Shown: positions 19,808-30,754, counted from the first letter of the stretch. The stretch is 64,000 nt of DNA from Buttiauxella sp. B2 (GCF_006376615.1 NZ_VEXQ01000013.1:84939-148938); one strand, 5' to 3'. Notes: generated from the sequence alone by a model not told the origin. Program-made: numbers and translations.

Positions 19808-20608
19808 TTATTTTTCTGCCAGCTCCTCACAGAGCTGTTTTGCGGCGAGGATAATACGTGGGCCCGAGCGACTAAACCAGTCATCATTCACAGCAATAAC
19901 CGGAATTTTTAGCTGGGTATTCCAGAACTGTTTGACCGGAGGAATTTGGGCGTCATCGCCGGTGATAATAATAGCTTGCGGACGACGGCTCAGCACTTGC
20001 TCACGGCTAACTTGTGGCCAGGGAACTCGGCTATCAGCAAAGATATTTTGCCCGCCGCACACTTCCAGAATTTCGTTCTGAATCGAACCACGTCCTGAAG
20101 TAAACAGCGGCTGCTGGCCAAATTGCAGGAATACCTTTTTCTTTGGGTGTTGGGAGTACTGTGCTTTCAATGCGGCAAACTCTTCTGCCAGTTTGTCTGC
20201 GGCTTTGTTGGCTGCTTCCTGTGTTGGGCTGTATTGCCCTAACTGGCGCAGAGCTGCAACCACACCTTCAACGGTGGTCGGATCAAGCCAGACAACTGTG
20301 ATACCCAAAGCCTGGAGTTGATTGACCTGGCGTTCTGCATTCCCACCACGCCAGGCAAGCACCACATCAGGTTTCAGCGCCACGATGCGTTCTAGGTTCA
20401 TCCCTTGCCAGTTTGAGACTTGCTCAAGCTTTTTGGCGGCTTCCGGATAGTCCGACCAGGCACTGGCTGCCACAGGGGTTATTCCGGCGGCAAAGGCCAG
20501 CTCGGTGTTACTCGGCGATAGTGAGATAACCCGCGGCGCAGCAATGAGCAGCGCCGGGAGACAACACAGTAGCGCGATGAATCCGCGCAAGATGTTCTTA
20601 TTAACCAC
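19808..20608 (-). CDS. btuF: Vitamin B12 periplasmic binding protein
   Basis: Captures cobalamin in the periplasm and hands it to BtuCD. From the GTG at 20608 it is 266 aa, equal to E. coli. The signal peptide ends near LLIAA-APRV, and family segments [19 protein letters not shown] [14 protein letters not shown] and [11 protein letters not shown] follow. I chose the GTG, which overlaps the last codons of mtnN by 8 bp, over an ATG at 20635 inside mtnN because it gives a normal signal peptide. No clear ribosome-binding site, so translation probably depends on mtnN coupling. Confidence 0.93.
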   Translation of the reverse strand: MVNKNILRGFIALLCCLPALLIAAPRVISLSPSNTELAFAAGITPVAASAWSDYPEAAKKLEQVSNWQGMNLERIVALKPDVVLAWRGGNAERQVNQLQALGITVVWLDPTTVEGVVAALRQLGQYSPTQEAANKAADKLAEEFAALKAQYSQHPKKKVFLQFGQQPLFTSGRGSIQNEILEVCGGQNIFADSRVPWPQVSREQVLSRRPQAIIITGDDAQIPPVKQFWNTQLKIPVIAVNDDWFSRSGPRIILAAKQLCEELAEK

Positions 20609-21299
20609 GAGCCAGTTTCTGCACCAGGTTTTCAACCATCAGCGTGGACTGCTTAGCTGCAACGGCGAGGAACTCATCAAAGCTCAGGTGAGATTGTTGG
20701 TCGGCAACATCAGAGATAGCGCGAACCACCACAAATGGCGTACCGAAGTTGTGGCAAACGTGAGCAACAGCGGTCGCTTCCATTTCAACTGCAACAGCCT
20801 GCGGGAAGTTATGGCGAATTTTTGCCAAAGCAACAGAACCGTTAATAAACGCATCACCACTTACAACCAGGCCGCGTACCGCATTCAGATTTAGCTCAGC
20901 GATACAAACTTCTGCGGCGGCAATCAGTTTAGCGTCGGCGGCGAAACCTGCCGGACAGCCTGGCAGTTGGCCATACTCATAACCAAAGGCGGTAACGTCT
21001 GCATCGTGATAACGCACTTCATCGGAGACCACGATATCGCCAACTTTCAACGTTGGGGCGAGGCCACCAGCGGAGCCCGTGTTAATCACAATATCTGGCT
21101 TGCAGTGTTCAAGCAGAAGCGTTGCACCCATTGCTGCTGCAACTTTACCGATGCCTGATTTCAGCAATGCCACTTCAACACCATTCAGCGTACCGGTGTA
21201 AATTTCACACCCTGCCAGGGTCAGAGTTTGGCGGTTTTCAATTTTGTCACGCAGTAGCGTAACTTCTTCTTCCATTGCACCAATAATGCCTGCTTTCAT
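20601..21299 (-). CDS. mtnN: 5'-methylthioadenosine/S-adenosylhomocysteine nucleosidase
   Basis: Cleaves MTA, SAH and 5'-deoxyadenosine to adenine plus the sugar; recycles methyl-cycle and radical-SAM by-products and takes part in AI-2 formation. It is 232 aa, full length. Starts [13 protein letters not shown] with the catalytic-base Glu (E12 in E. coli), contains NTGSAGGL in the phosphorylase-like fold, [10 protein letters not shown] for ribose binding, and the catalytic Asp in RAISDVAD near 197. First gene of the mtnN-btuF pair. Confidence 0.96.
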   Translation of the reverse strand: MKAGIIGAMEEEVTLLRDKIENRQTLTLAGCEIYTGTLNGVEVALLKSGIGKVAAAMGATLLLEHCKPDIVINTGSAGGLAPTLKVGDIVVSDEVRYHDADVTAFGYEYGQLPGCPAGFAADAKLIAAAEVCIAELNLNAVRGLVVSGDAFINGSVALAKIRHNFPQAVAVEMEATAVAHVCHNFGTPFVVVRAISDVADQQSHLSFDEFLAVAAKQSTLMVENLVQKLARG

Positions 21300-21392
21300 A
21301 GTGATTCTCGCTAAAGTGTTAAATTACCTTCATAGTCTACCATGGCAGGCACCAAGGAATTAATCCGCTATTTCAAAGGCGCAGGAGAGGGC

Positions 21393-22907
21393 ATGAGTGA
21401 GATAGATTTCCGTAAGAAAATTAATTGGCATCGCCGTTTCCGTTCACCTGAAGGCCAGAAGAACGAGCATGAGATCCTGCGCATTTTTGAAAGCGATCGC
21501 GGGCGGATCGTTAATTCCCCTGCAATTCGCCGTTTGCAGCAGAAAACACAGGTCTTTCCGCTGGAGCGTAACGCGTCTGTTCGCACCCGTTTGACTCATT
21601 CAATGGAAGTTCAGCAAGTCGGGCGCTATATCGCTAAAGAAGTGTTGAGCCGCCTGAAAGAACAACAAGACCTTGAGCGGTATGGGTTGCATGAACTGAC
21701 CGGCCCATTTGAAAGCATTGTCGAAATGGCGTGCCTGATGCATGACATCGGCAATCCTCCATTTGGTCATTTTGGTGAATCTGCCATTAATGACTGGTTC
21801 CGCCAGCGCCTCTTTCCCAATGATGCGGGAAGCCAACCGCGTAGTGACGATCGCTGCAAAGTCGCGACATTGCTCCTGCATGAAGGCGAGGATCAGTTAA
21901 ACGGTCTACGCCACAAAGTGCGCCAGGACCTTTGCCAGTTTGAAGGAAATGCACAAGGTATTCGTCTGGTGCACAGCTTGCTGCGCATGAATCTGACCTG
22001 GGCGCAGGTGGGTTGCATTCTCAAATATACTCGCCCTGCCTGGTTCGTGGGTGAGCCGCCCAAAAGCCATGCCTATCTGATGAAGAAGCCGGGTTTCTAT
22101 CTTTCTGAAGAGGCATACATTGTACGTTTGCGTGCGGAGTTGGGGCTCGGTGAGCACAGCCGTTTCCCGCTGACATGGATAATGGAAGCAGCAGACGATA
22201 TCTCCTACTGTGTGGCAGACCTGGAAGATGCTGTCGAGAAGCGAATTTTTAGCGTTGAACAGCTATATCAACACCTGTGCGGCGCCTGGGGTGAGCATTC
22301 TGAAGGGGATCTTTTTGAGCAAGTGGTAAACGAGGCCTGGGAGAAATCCCGTTCGAATCAGATGCGCCGCAGTACCGAAGATCAATTCTTTATGTATTTA
22401 CGAGTCAATACGCTAAACCAATTAGTGCCTTACGCCGCACAGCGTTTTATCGATAATCTCGGCGATATATTTAGTGGCGAGTTTAATCATGCGCTGCTCG
22501 AGGACGACAGTCCTTTTGCTCGCTTGCTGGAATTGTATAAGCAAGTGGCGTTTAAACACGTATTTAGCCACCCAGAGGTGGAGCAGCTCGAATTGCAGGG
22601 TTATCGCGTAATCAGTGGCTTACTTGATATTTACAGTCCCTTACTCAATATATCAGGTGAGGATTTTGCTGAACTGGTGGAAAAAGAAAGTTTACGCCGT
22701 CTGCCGATTGAGACTAGGCTGTTCCACAAATTATCAACAAAACATAGGCTTGCCTATATAGAGGCTGTCAATGATTTGACGCCGTCAGCCAGTGACTTTC
22801 CAGTGTGGGAATATTACTACCGTTGCCGCTTGATTCAGGATTATATCAGTGGAATGACGGACTTATTCGCCTGGGATGAGTATCGCCGCCTGATGGCCGT
22901 GGAATGA
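21393..22907 (+). CDS. dgt: Deoxyguanosine triphosphate triphosphohydrolase
   Basis: HD-domain enzyme releasing tripolyphosphate from dGTP, affecting dNTP pools and mutation rate. It is 504 aa (E. coli 505). The HD metal site is [15 protein letters not shown] near residue 117, preceded by [15 protein letters not shown] which supplies an earlier His; [11 protein letters not shown] holds the later Asp ligand. The start at 21393 follows AGGAGAGG and gives [15 protein letters not shown], matching the family; upstream in-frame codons are rejected. Confidence 0.96.
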   Translation: MSEIDFRKKINWHRRFRSPEGQKNEHEILRIFESDRGRIVNSPAIRRLQQKTQVFPLERNASVRTRLTHSMEVQQVGRYIAKEVLSRLKEQQDLERYGLHELTGPFESIVEMACLMHDIGNPPFGHFGESAINDWFRQRLFPNDAGSQPRSDDRCKVATLLLHEGEDQLNGLRHKVRQDLCQFEGNAQGIRLVHSLLRMNLTWAQVGCILKYTRPAWFVGEPPKSHAYLMKKPGFYLSEEAYIVRLRAELGLGEHSRFPLTWIMEAADDISYCVADLEDAVEKRIFSVEQLYQHLCGAWGEHSEGDLFEQVVNEAWEKSRSNQMRRSTEDQFFMYLRVNTLNQLVPYAAQRFIDNLGDIFSGEFNHALLEDDSPFARLLELYKQVAFKHVFSHPEVEQLELQGYRVISGLLDIYSPLLNISGEDFAELVEKESLRRLPIETRLFHKLSTKHRLAYIEAVNDLTPSASDFPVWEYYYRCRLIQDYISGMTDLFAWDEYRRLMAVE

Positions 22908-22922
22908 GTGAGTCGTGGAGTT

Positions 22923-22999
22923 TTGTAAAGACGGACAATAAATTTTTACGTTTTCCAGTGACTTATCGGCGGAACTTAGCGCCTCAATTGTCACTCTAT
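22923..22999 (+). promoter_or_regulatory. degP control region: Cpx-like box and sigma-E-like promoter
   Basis: GTAAAGACGGACAATAAAT at about 22925-22943 closely resembles the CpxR-protected segment I recall upstream of E. coli degP. At 22971-22977 lies GGAACTT, the sigma-E -35 consensus, with TCTAT 17 bp downstream as a weak -10. Dual Cpx and sigma-E control of degP is established in E. coli; assignment here is by similarity. Confidence 0.7.
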
Positions 23000-23050
23000 A
23001 TTGGCCTACACAGCAATTTTGCGTGACTTATTAACTTGAGAATGAAATCG

Positions 23051-24508
23051 ATGAAAAAAACAACTTTAGCAATGAGCGCGCTGGCTCTTAGCCTGGGTTT
23101 GGCGCTGGGCCCTGTATCTGCAATCGCCGCAGAGACGGCTTCTTCTACTCCTGCAACGGCTGCGCAGCCGCTTCCAAGCCTTGCACCAATGCTGGAAAAA
23201 GTGATGCCTTCCGTAGTGAGCATCAACGTTGAAGGTAGCACTACCGTTAATACACCGCGCATGGGACGCAACTTCCAGCAATTCTTCGGTGATAACTCAC
23301 CATTCTGCCAGGAAGGTTCACCGTTCCAGAGTTCTCCATTCTGCCAGGGTGGGCAGGGTGGCCCAGCTGATCAGGGTGATCAAGGTGGTGCTCAGCAGCA
23401 GAAATTTGCAGCTCTGGGTTCCGGTGTCATTATTGATGCAGCAAAAGGCTATGTGGTAACAAACAACCACGTTGTTGATAACGCAACAAAAATTCAGGTT
23501 TCATTGAGCGATGGCCGCAAGTTTGAAGCGAAAGTCGTGGGTAAAGATCCACGTTCTGATATCGCATTGTTGCAGCTGCAAGACCCGAAAAACCTGACTG
23601 CCATTAAAATGGCCGACTCCGACGCGTTGCGCGTAGGTGATTACACCGTGGCAATTGGTAACCCATATGGTCTGGGCGAAACAGTGACCTCCGGTATTGT
23701 TTCAGCGCTGGGTCGTACTGGCTTGAATATTGAAAACTACGAAAACTTTATCCAGACGGATGCGGCAATCAACCGTGGTAACTCCGGTGGTGCATTGGTG
23801 AATCTTAATGGTGAGCTTATCGGGATTAATACCGCGATTCTGGCACCGGACGGTGGCAACATTGGTATCGGTTTTGCCATCCCAAGCAACATGGTGAAAA
23901 GCCTCACTGCGCAAATCGTGCAGTACGGACAGGTTCGCCGTGGTGAGCTGGGTATCATGGGGACTGAGCTGAACTCTGAACTGGCAAAAGCGATGAAAGT
24001 CGATGCGCAACGTGGCGCATTTGTCAGCCAGGTCATGCCGAACTCTTCTGCTGCGAAAGCGGGTGTGAAAGCCGGTGATGTGGTGGTTTCAATGAACGGT
24101 AAGCCGATTACCAGCTTTGCCGCATTGCGTGCTGAGGTCGGTTCTATGCCTGTTGGCAGCAAACTGACACTCGGCCTGCTGCGTGATGGCAAACCTGTTT
24201 CGGTCAGTCTGGAACTGCAACAAAGCAGCCAGACTCAGGTTGACTCTTCAACCATCTTTACCGGTATTGAAGGTGCTGAAATGAGCAACCGCAGCGGTAA
24301 AGATGAAAAAGGGGTTATTGTTAATACCGTGAAAGGTAATAGCCCTGCCGCACGTATCGGCCTGAAAAAAGGTGACATTATTATTGGTGTTAACCAGCAG
24401 CCGGTGAGCAATATTGCTGAACTGCGCAAAATTCTCGACACAAAACCGTCGGTGATGGCGCTCAACATTCAGCGTGGCGATAGCACTATCTACCTGCTGA
24501 TGCAGTAA
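23051..24508 (+). CDS. degP: Periplasmic serine protease/chaperone DegP
   Basis: HtrA protease degrading or refolding misfolded envelope proteins; forms hexamers and large cages. It is 485 aa against 474 in E. coli. The signal peptide ends at AIAA. The catalytic triad is visible in TNNHVVDN (His), DPRSDIALL (Asp) and GNSGGAL (Ser). Two PDZ domains occupy roughly residues 290-485. The LA loop keeps its two cysteines (SPFCQEG and SPFCQGG) but carries an extra Asp/Gln/Gly-rich stretch before the protease core, which accounts for the added length. Start chosen at MKKTTLAMSA; an ATG at 23036 is in frame. Confidence 0.96.
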   Translation: MKKTTLAMSALALSLGLALGPVSAIAAETASSTPATAAQPLPSLAPMLEKVMPSVVSINVEGSTTVNTPRMGRNFQQFFGDNSPFCQEGSPFQSSPFCQGGQGGPADQGDQGGAQQQKFAALGSGVIIDAAKGYVVTNNHVVDNATKIQVSLSDGRKFEAKVVGKDPRSDIALLQLQDPKNLTAIKMADSDALRVGDYTVAIGNPYGLGETVTSGIVSALGRTGLNIENYENFIQTDAAINRGNSGGALVNLNGELIGINTAILAPDGGNIGIGFAIPSNMVKSLTAQIVQYGQVRRGELGIMGTELNSELAKAMKVDAQRGAFVSQVMPNSSAAKAGVKAGDVVVSMNGKPITSFAALRAEVGSMPVGSKLTLGLLRDGKPVSVSLELQQSSQTQVDSSTIFTGIEGAEMSNRSGKDEKGVIVNTVKGNSPAARIGLKKGDIIIGVNQQPVSNIAELRKILDTKPSVMALNIQRGDSTIYLLMQ

Positions 24509-24538
24509 TCGTCACCGAGTTATTTTCAACAAACTATT

Positions 24539-24567
24539 AGGGCCGCAAATTGCGGCCCTTTTTTGTG
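24539..24567 (+). terminator. Rho-independent terminator after degP
   Basis: Stem GGGCCGCAA / TTGCGGCCC followed by TTTTTTG, 31 bp after the degP stop. Confidence 0.93.
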
Positions 24568-24674
24568 AGCCTTTCCACAACTCCATATTCTTCATCAGTG
24601 CTTTGTGCATTTGCACAATGATGTAGGGAATCAACTCGCCTATGCTAGGCCATTAGCACGATTCAGGAGAGAGC

Positions 24675-25832
24675 ATGGCTGGCTGGCATCTGGATACCAA
24701 AATGGCGCAGGACATCGTGGCGCGCACCATGACCATCATTGATACCAATATCAACGTCATGGATGCGCGTGGCCGAATTATTGGTAGCGGTGACAAAGAG
24801 CGTATCGGTGAATTGCACGAAGGTGCATTGCTGGTGCTCTCTCAGGGACGTGTGGTTGATATTGATGATGCGGTTGCCCGACATCTGCATGGCGTGCGTC
24901 AGGGGATTAATTTGCCGCTGCGTATCGACGGTGAAATCGTTGGTGTTATCGGTTTAACGGGTGAACCGGGTTCACTGCGAAAGTACGGTGAACTGGTATG
25001 TATGACCGCGGAGATGATGCTTGAACAGTCCCGCTTAATGCACTTGCTGGCGCAAGACAGTCGCTTGCGCGAAGAACTCGTAATGAATTTGATTCAGGCC
25101 GAGGAACAGACGCCAGCGCTGAGTGAATGGGCACAGCGTTTGGGTATCGATCTGAACCAGCCTCGCGTGGTTGCGGTGGTGGAGGTTGATAGCGGCCAGC
25201 TTGGTGTGGAAAGCGCTATGGAAGAGCTGCAACAGTTACAAACCGCGCTAACCACACCGGAGCGTAACAATCTGATCGCCATCGTGTCGTTAACGGAAAT
25301 GGTTGTGTTGAAACCGGCGCTCAATCAGTTTGGCCGTTGGGATGCTGAAGACCACCGCAAACGTGTTGAACAACTGATTAGCCGCATGAATGAAAATGGT
25401 CAGTTGCAGTTTCGTGTCGCGCTGGGAAACTACTTTACCGGACCTGGCAGTATTGCGCGTTCGTATCGTACTGCTCGCACAACGATGATGGTCGGCAAGC
25501 AACGGATGCCTGAATGTCGCGGCTATTTTTACCAGGATTTGATGTTGCCGGTGCTGTTGGATAGTTTGCGCGGCGGATGGCAGGCGAATGAGCTGGCGCG
25601 TCCATTGGCTCGCCTCAAATCAATGGATAACAATGGACTGTTGCGCCGAACGCTCAGCGCATGGTTTCGTCATAATGTGCAGCCGCTGGCAACATCTAAG
25701 GCATTGTTTATTCATCGCAATACGCTTGAATATCGGCTTAACCGGATCTCGGAATTAACAGGGCTTGATTTAAGTAATTTTGACGATCGTTTGTTGCTGT
25801 ATGTGGCGTTGCAACTGGACGAGCAGAGATAA
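24675..25832 (+). CDS. cdaR: Carbohydrate diacid regulator CdaR
   Basis: Transcription activator of glucarate, galactarate and glycerate genes in E. coli. It is 385 aa, the same as E. coli. The N-terminal diacid-recognition domain (roughly 1-135) contains MDARGRIIGSGD and INLPLRIDGEIVGVIGLTG; a central GGDEF-like region follows; the C-terminal PucR-type helix-turn-helix has LFIHRNTLEYRLNRI near 345-360. ATG at 24675 follows AGGAGAG. The genes it is known to control (gar and gud) are not in this window, as in E. coli. Confidence 0.95.
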   Translation: MAGWHLDTKMAQDIVARTMTIIDTNINVMDARGRIIGSGDKERIGELHEGALLVLSQGRVVDIDDAVARHLHGVRQGINLPLRIDGEIVGVIGLTGEPGSLRKYGELVCMTAEMMLEQSRLMHLLAQDSRLREELVMNLIQAEEQTPALSEWAQRLGIDLNQPRVVAVVEVDSGQLGVESAMEELQQLQTALTTPERNNLIAIVSLTEMVVLKPALNQFGRWDAEDHRKRVEQLISRMNENGQLQFRVALGNYFTGPGSIARSYRTARTTMMVGKQRMPECRGYFYQDLMLPVLLDSLRGGWQANELARPLARLKSMDNNGLLRRTLSAWFRHNVQPLATSKALFIHRNTLEYRLNRISELTGLDLSNFDDRLLLYVALQLDEQR

Positions 25833-25833
25833 G

Positions 25834-25860
25834 AAAGGGCCGGAAATTCCGACCCTTTTG
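25834..25860. terminator. Bidirectional terminator between cdaR and yaeH
   Basis: Hairpin AAAGGGcCGGAA / TTCCGaCCCTTTT between convergent genes, with A- and T-runs on opposite sides. Confidence 0.88.
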
Positions 25861-25863
25861 GGA

Positions 25864-26253
25864 CTATTTGTTGCGGGTTAACTTTTCCAGATCGGATTCG
25901 ATCTCGGCAATTTTGTTAGTTACCACAGATTCCAGATGGCGGAGATCGTCGAGGATTTTGCGTTTTAGATCAACTTCAGTGCGATCACGCTGGCAAAGTT
26001 GATCTAATTCATCAATCACATAGCGCAGATTAGGGCTAATTTCCTGCACTTCTTTGTAGCCCTGGCCTACACCATCAGCAACGACGGTTTTACGCTGGCG
26101 TGGGTATTTAAACTTCACGCTTTTAGCAAAGAACTCGCCTTTATCCTTCTGAAAATAGATCTTAAGGATATCGTTGTTGGCTTCCTGCCGGAGGCTGTAA
26201 CGATCGATTTCATCAGGATTGGTAATACCCAGACTTTTCAAGTTATCGTACAT
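25864..26253 (-). CDS. yaeH: UPF0325 family protein YaeH
   Basis: Conserved enterobacterial protein of unknown function. It is 129 aa from the ATG at 26253 ([11 protein letters not shown]), the form seen in E. coli; another ATG six codons upstream is in frame. Highly charged, with a Lys/Arg-rich block [18 protein letters not shown] in the middle and a heptad-like, probably coiled-coil C-terminus ([19 protein letters not shown]). No signal peptide or membrane segment. Lies downstream of dapD, from which it is separated by a terminator. Confidence 0.92.
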   Translation of the reverse strand: MYDNLKSLGITNPDEIDRYSLRQEANNDILKIYFQKDKGEFFAKSVKFKYPRQRKTVVADGVGQGYKEVQEISPNLRYVIDELDQLCQRDRTEVDLKRKILDDLRHLESVVTNKIAEIESDLEKLTRNK

Positions 26254-26327
26254 AGCGTTACCTTTTTCCATACTATTAATCGACTGATAATCAGCGGGAA
26301 ACTCTTTTTCCGCCAGTCCCGGATGCT

Positions 26328-26352
26328 AAAAAGGCGAGTTACCCCGCTTTTT
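26328..26352 (-). terminator. Terminator after dapD
   Basis: On the minus strand AAAAAGCGgGGT / ACTCGCCTTTTT forms a short stem ending in a T-run, 13 bp beyond the dapD stop. Confidence 0.75.
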
Positions 26353-26364
26353 GAACATTTATAA

Positions 26365-27189
26365 TTAGTCGATGGTGCGAAGCAGCTCGTTAATGCCAAC
26401 TTTGCCACGCGTTTTAGCATCGACTTTTTTCACGATGACTGCGCAGTACAGGCTGTATTTACCGTCTTTAGATGGCAGGTTGCCAGAAACGACAACGGAG
26501 CCTGCTGGCACACGGCCATAATGCACTTCACCGGTTTCACGATCATAAATACGCGTGCTTTGGCCGATGTAAACGCCCATGGAAATCACTGAACCTTCTT
26601 CAACGATAACGCCTTCCACAACTTCTGAACGTGCACCCACGAAGCAGTTATCTTCAATGATGGTTGGGTTAGCCTGCAATGGTTCCAGAACGCCACCGAT
26701 GCCTACGCCACCAGAAAGGTGAACGTTTTTACCGATCTGCGCACAAGAGCCTACAGTCGCCCAGGTATCAACCATCGAACCTTCATCAACATAAGCACCG
26801 ATGTTAACGTAAGAAGGCATTAGAACAGTGTTACGTGCGATGTATGCACCCTGGCGTACTGCCGCTGGTGGCACAACGCGAAAGCCTTCTTTCTGGAAGC
26901 GAGCTTCGTCGTAGTTGGCGAATTTCATCGGTACTTTGTCGAAGTAGCGGCTTTCTGCGCCATCGATAACTTGGTTGTCATTGATACGGAAAGAGAGCAG
27001 AACGGCTTTTTTCAGCCATTGGTGAGTAACCCACTGGCCATCAATTTTTTCAGCAACGCGCAGCGCACCGCTGTCGAGCAGGGAGATGACCTGGTTTACC
27101 GCTTCACGAGTGACGGTATCAGCGTTTGCCGGAGTGATGTCGGCGCGGCGCTCGAAAGCGGTTTCAATGATATTTTTTAGCTGCTGCAT
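26365..27189 (-). CDS. dapD: Tetrahydrodipicolinate N-succinyltransferase
   Basis: Succinyl-CoA-dependent step of the lysine and diaminopimelate pathway, supplying the peptidoglycan cross-link amino acid. It is 274 aa, full length. The central left-handed beta-helix is visible as hexapeptide repeats ([40 protein letters not shown]) between about 110 and 230. Starts [16 protein letters not shown]. 35 bp downstream of glnD on the same strand. Confidence 0.97.
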   Translation of the reverse strand: MQQLKNIIETAFERRADITPANADTVTREAVNQVISLLDSGALRVAEKIDGQWVTHQWLKKAVLLSFRINDNQVIDGAESRYFDKVPMKFANYDEARFQKEGFRVVPPAAVRQGAYIARNTVLMPSYVNIGAYVDEGSMVDTWATVGSCAQIGKNVHLSGGVGIGGVLEPLQANPTIIEDNCFVGARSEVVEGVIVEEGSVISMGVYIGQSTRIYDRETGEVHYGRVPAGSVVVSGNLPSKDGKYSLYCAVIVKKVDAKTRGKVGINELLRTID

Positions 27190-27224
27190 TACATTTTCCT
27201 GATTGTGACGAAATTAACAGATTG

Positions 27225-29897
27225 TTATTTATCGTTTGGATTAAGGGCCGCTGTCAACCGTTGCTGTACTTCCTGTTGCAACTCATTATTAAGTGCACGC
27301 CGGTCGGCGGTGGCAATTATAAATAAATCTTCTACTCGCTCACCAATTGTCGTAATTCGTGCACCATAAAGCGAGATCCCAAGGTCAGCAAAGACTTCCC
27401 CTACGCGTGCAAGTAATCCTGGTTGATCCAAAGCAATCAGTTCCAGGAACGTTCGCCTGTCAGTATGCGTCGGTAGAAAATTCACTTCGGTATCGACAGT
27501 AAAGTGGCGCAGTTTGGCTGACTGGCGGCGTGGCTGAGGTGTCTGCCAGCTAGCTTGTGTGATGGCCTGTTCAATACTGTGGCGAATTAACTCATGGCGA
27601 TCGGCTGAAAGCGGGCTGCCATCCGGCTCAAGCACGATAAATGTGTCCATCGCCATGCCATCACGTGTGGTAAAGATTTGCGCGTCATGCACGCTGAGAT
27701 TACGCCTGTCCAGCTCGGCGCAAACGGCGGCGAACAGATGTGGCCTGTCAGGGCTCCAGATGAAGATTTCTGTGCCACCGCGTGTTGCCTGCGGGCTGAG
27801 CAAAATCATCGGTTTGCTGAGATCATGTTTCAGCAAATGGCGAGCGTGCCAGGCAATTTGATTCGGCGTATGGCGGACAAAGTAATTCGCCCGGCAGCGA
27901 CGCCAAATGTTATGCAGTGCTTCCTCGTTGATATTATCCATGCGCAGCAATGCCAGTGCCTGAAGCTGATGGTGGCGCACACGCTCACGCATGTCCGGGC
28001 TGTTTTGCATCCCGCGACGTAGCTGTTTTTCGGTAGCGAAGTAAAGCTCGCGCAACAGACTCTGTTTCCAGCTATTCCACAAGGTTTCGTTAGTGGCACA
28101 AATATCGGCAACGGTCAGGCAAACCAGGTAACGCAGACGGTTTTCTGTTTGTACTTCTTCGGCAAATTGCTTGATAACTTCCGGATCCTGAATATCACGG
28201 CGCTGTGCGGTGACTGACATCAGCAAATGCTGACGTACCAGCCAGGCAACCAGCTGAGTTTCGCGAGAGTTCAGCCCATGTAGCTCGGCAAATTTTAAGA
28301 TGTCCTGCGCGCCGAGAACCGAGTGATCTCCACCACGGCCTTTGGCGATGTCGTGAAATAGGGCGGCAATCAGAATCAGTTCCGGATGCGCCAGGCGCGG
28401 CCAGAGATCCACGCATAAAGGATGTTTAGGGCGAGTTTCTTCTTTCGCGAAGCTTTCCAGTTTTTGCAATACGCGGATGGTGTGTTCATCAACGGTATAA
28501 GCGTGGAACAGGTCAAACTGCATTTGGCCGACGATATGTGACCATTGCGGCATGTACGCCCATAACACGCTGTGGCGGTGCATTGGCAGCAATGCGCGGC
28601 TCACAGCGCCAGGATGGCGCAAGATAACCAGGAACAGTTCACGCGCTTCGGGAATGTAGCAAAGTGGCTGTGCAAGATGGCGACGCGCATGACGCAAATG
28701 GCGCAATGTGGTCGAGTAAATCCCTGTGATGTCGCGGTTACGCACCATCATGTAAAACATTCGCAGAATAGCTTGCGGCTCACGCATAAAAAGCGTTTCG
28801 TCGCGCAGGTCAATCAACGTGCCGCGTAGCTGGAAGTCATCATCCAATGGGCGTGGTTTTTCGCTGGCATCCAGCGCAAGAATGGCTTCGTCAAATAACT
28901 GCAACAGCATCTGGTTTAGCTCGCCAACACGGCGCGTCACACGGTAGAAATCTTTCATCATGTGCTCGACCGGTTGATTACCTTCACCGCTGTAATTCAG
29001 ACGCTGGGCGACACTTAATTGCCGGTCGAACAGCAAACGGTTGTCGTAACGATTGACCTCAAGGTGCAATGCAAAACGAATGCGCCACAGCAAGTGCTGA
29101 CACTCATCCAGCTCATTTCGCTCAGCTTCAGTTAGAAAACCAAAATCGACCATTTCGCTCATGGACGTTGCGCCAAAATGGCGTCGCGCAACCCATTGCA
29201 AAGTATGGATGTCACGTAAGCCACCAGGGCTGCTTTTAATGTCGGGTTCGAGGTTATAACTGGTGCCGTGATAACGACGGTGGCGCTCTTCTTGTTCTTC
29301 GATTTTTGCAGCAAAGAACTTAGCCGATGGCCAGAAACCATCGCTAAAAATGTGTTTCTGAAGTTCGAGGAACAGAGCGACATCGCCAATCAGCAAACGT
29401 GATTCAATTAGGTTGGTGGCAACGGTTAAATCAGACAGACCTTCGAGCAAACACTCTTCAAGAGTGCGCACGCTGTGGCCGACTTCAAGTTTCACGTCCC
29501 ACAGCAATGTGAGTAACTCACCGATTTTCTGCGCTTGCGACTCGGTTAGCCGTCCACGGCTTAGAATCAGCAAATCAATGTCAGACAAAGGATGTAATTC
29601 GCCGCGCCCGTAGCCACCCACCGCGACCAGCGCGATTTCAGCAACATCGCCAAAGCCGTAACTCAGCCACAATCGGTGTAGCAATTGGTCGATAAATTCA
29701 GTGCGTGCATCAATCAACTTTTCGGCAGAAATGCCATTGTCGAAAGCCAGCCCCAACCATTGCTGAAAGACGTCGATACGCGCTTTAATCTGGCTACAAT
29801 TGAGCTCTGAATCTGGCCAGTTGACGGGGTATTCAGGTTGCCCGGAAATCTCAGGAAGCACCGTGGTCGCGTACTGCTCGGGTAAACTCTGTGTCAT
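27225..29897 (-). CDS. glnD: PII uridylyltransferase / uridylyl-removing enzyme
   Basis: Primary glutamine sensor: modifies and demodifies PII proteins to control glutamine synthetase and Ntr transcription. From the ATG at 29897 it is 890 aa, equal to E. coli. The nucleotidyltransferase motif [17 protein letters not shown] lies near residue 100, the HD hydrolase motif [15 protein letters not shown] near 510, and two ACT domains at about 705-890. Upstream in-frame ATGs (29909 and beyond) run into the map terminator and are less likely. The start lies only 13 bases from that terminator's T-run. Confidence 0.95.
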   Translation of the reverse strand: MTQSLPEQYATTVLPEISGQPEYPVNWPDSELNCSQIKARIDVFQQWLGLAFDNGISAEKLIDARTEFIDQLLHRLWLSYGFGDVAEIALVAVGGYGRGELHPLSDIDLLILSRGRLTESQAQKIGELLTLLWDVKLEVGHSVRTLEECLLEGLSDLTVATNLIESRLLIGDVALFLELQKHIFSDGFWPSAKFFAAKIEEQEERHRRYHGTSYNLEPDIKSSPGGLRDIHTLQWVARRHFGATSMSEMVDFGFLTEAERNELDECQHLLWRIRFALHLEVNRYDNRLLFDRQLSVAQRLNYSGEGNQPVEHMMKDFYRVTRRVGELNQMLLQLFDEAILALDASEKPRPLDDDFQLRGTLIDLRDETLFMREPQAILRMFYMMVRNRDITGIYSTTLRHLRHARRHLAQPLCYIPEARELFLVILRHPGAVSRALLPMHRHSVLWAYMPQWSHIVGQMQFDLFHAYTVDEHTIRVLQKLESFAKEETRPKHPLCVDLWPRLAHPELILIAALFHDIAKGRGGDHSVLGAQDILKFAELHGLNSRETQLVAWLVRQHLLMSVTAQRRDIQDPEVIKQFAEEVQTENRLRYLVCLTVADICATNETLWNSWKQSLLRELYFATEKQLRRGMQNSPDMRERVRHHQLQALALLRMDNINEEALHNIWRRCRANYFVRHTPNQIAWHARHLLKHDLSKPMILLSPQATRGGTEIFIWSPDRPHLFAAVCAELDRRNLSVHDAQIFTTRDGMAMDTFIVLEPDGSPLSADRHELIRHSIEQAITQASWQTPQPRRQSAKLRHFTVDTEVNFLPTHTDRRTFLELIALDQPGLLARVGEVFADLGISLYGARITTIGERVEDLFIIATADRRALNNELQQEVQQRLTAALNPNDK

Positions 29898-29909
29898 GTC
29901 GCCATCCAT

Positions 29910-29934
29910 AAAAAAAGCCGGCATAGGCCGGCTT
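29910..29934 (-). terminator. Terminator after map, touching the glnD start region
   Basis: On the minus strand AGCCGGC / GCCGGCT with a 4-base loop followed by seven T. It ends 13 bases upstream of the chosen glnD start codon. Any glnD transcript coming from map must read through it. Confidence 0.9.
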
Positions 29935-29959
29935 CGATTGCTGACTTTCGCCAAGCGAA

Positions 29960-30754
29960 TCACTCGTTATGCGAAATCACATTCGGGATGGTGTCATCTT
30001 TACGCAATGTGAGAATTTCGCAGCCGTTATCTGTCACCACAATAGTATGCTCGTATTGTGCAGACAAGCTGCGATCTTTGGTTTTCACCGTCCAGCCGTC
30101 TTTCATAGTGCGGATACGATAATCACCGGAGTTCACCATCGGTTCGATAGTGAATGTCATGCCTGGTTGCAACACTATGCCGCCGTCATCAGCGTCATAA
30201 TGCAAAACTTGTGGTTCTTCGTGGAATACGCGGCCAATACCGTGTCCACAGTATTCACGCACCACAGAAAAACCTTCTGCTTCAACGAATTTCTGAATTG
30301 CCGCACCAAGGGTGCGCAGGCGGATACCTGGTTTTACCATGCGCAGTGACAAATACAGGCTTTCTTGAGTGATACGGCACAGGCGCTCACCCAAGATTGT
30401 CGGTTTGCCAACGATGAACATTTTTGAGGTGTCACCGTGGTATTCATCTTTGATTACGGTGACGTCAATGTTGACGATATCGCCATCTTTCAGAATTTTA
30501 GCGTCATCAGGGATGCCGTGGCAGACCACTTCGTTAATGGAGATGCACACGGATTTTGGGAAGCCGTGGTAACCCAGACAAGCAGAAACTGCCTGCTGCT
30601 CATTAACGATATAATCGTTACAAATACGGTCCAGCTCGCCAGTACTGACGCCGGGTTTTACGTAGGGTTCGATCATTTCCAGCACTTCAGCGGCAAGTCT
30701 GCCCGCGACGCGCATTTTTTCGATTTCTTCAGGTGTTTTAATTGAGATAGCCAT
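29960..30754 (-). CDS. map: Methionine aminopeptidase
   Basis: Essential enzyme removing the N-terminal Met of nascent proteins with small second residues. It is 264 aa, the E. coli length. Metal ligands occur in VNIDVTVI (Asp), YHGDTSKMF (Asp), [14 protein letters not shown] (His), MTFTIEPM (Glu) and QYEHTIVV (Glu). VCHGIPDD carries the conserved substrate-side His. Divergent from rpsB. Confidence 0.97.
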   Translation of the reverse strand: MAISIKTPEEIEKMRVAGRLAAEVLEMIEPYVKPGVSTGELDRICNDYIVNEQQAVSACLGYHGFPKSVCISINEVVCHGIPDDAKILKDGDIVNIDVTVIKDEYHGDTSKMFIVGKPTILGERLCRITQESLYLSLRMVKPGIRLRTLGAAIQKFVEAEGFSVVREYCGHGIGRVFHEEPQVLHYDADDGGIVLQPGMTFTIEPMVNSGDYRIRTMKDGWTVKTKDRSLSAQYEHTIVVTDNGCEILTLRKDDTIPNVISHNE

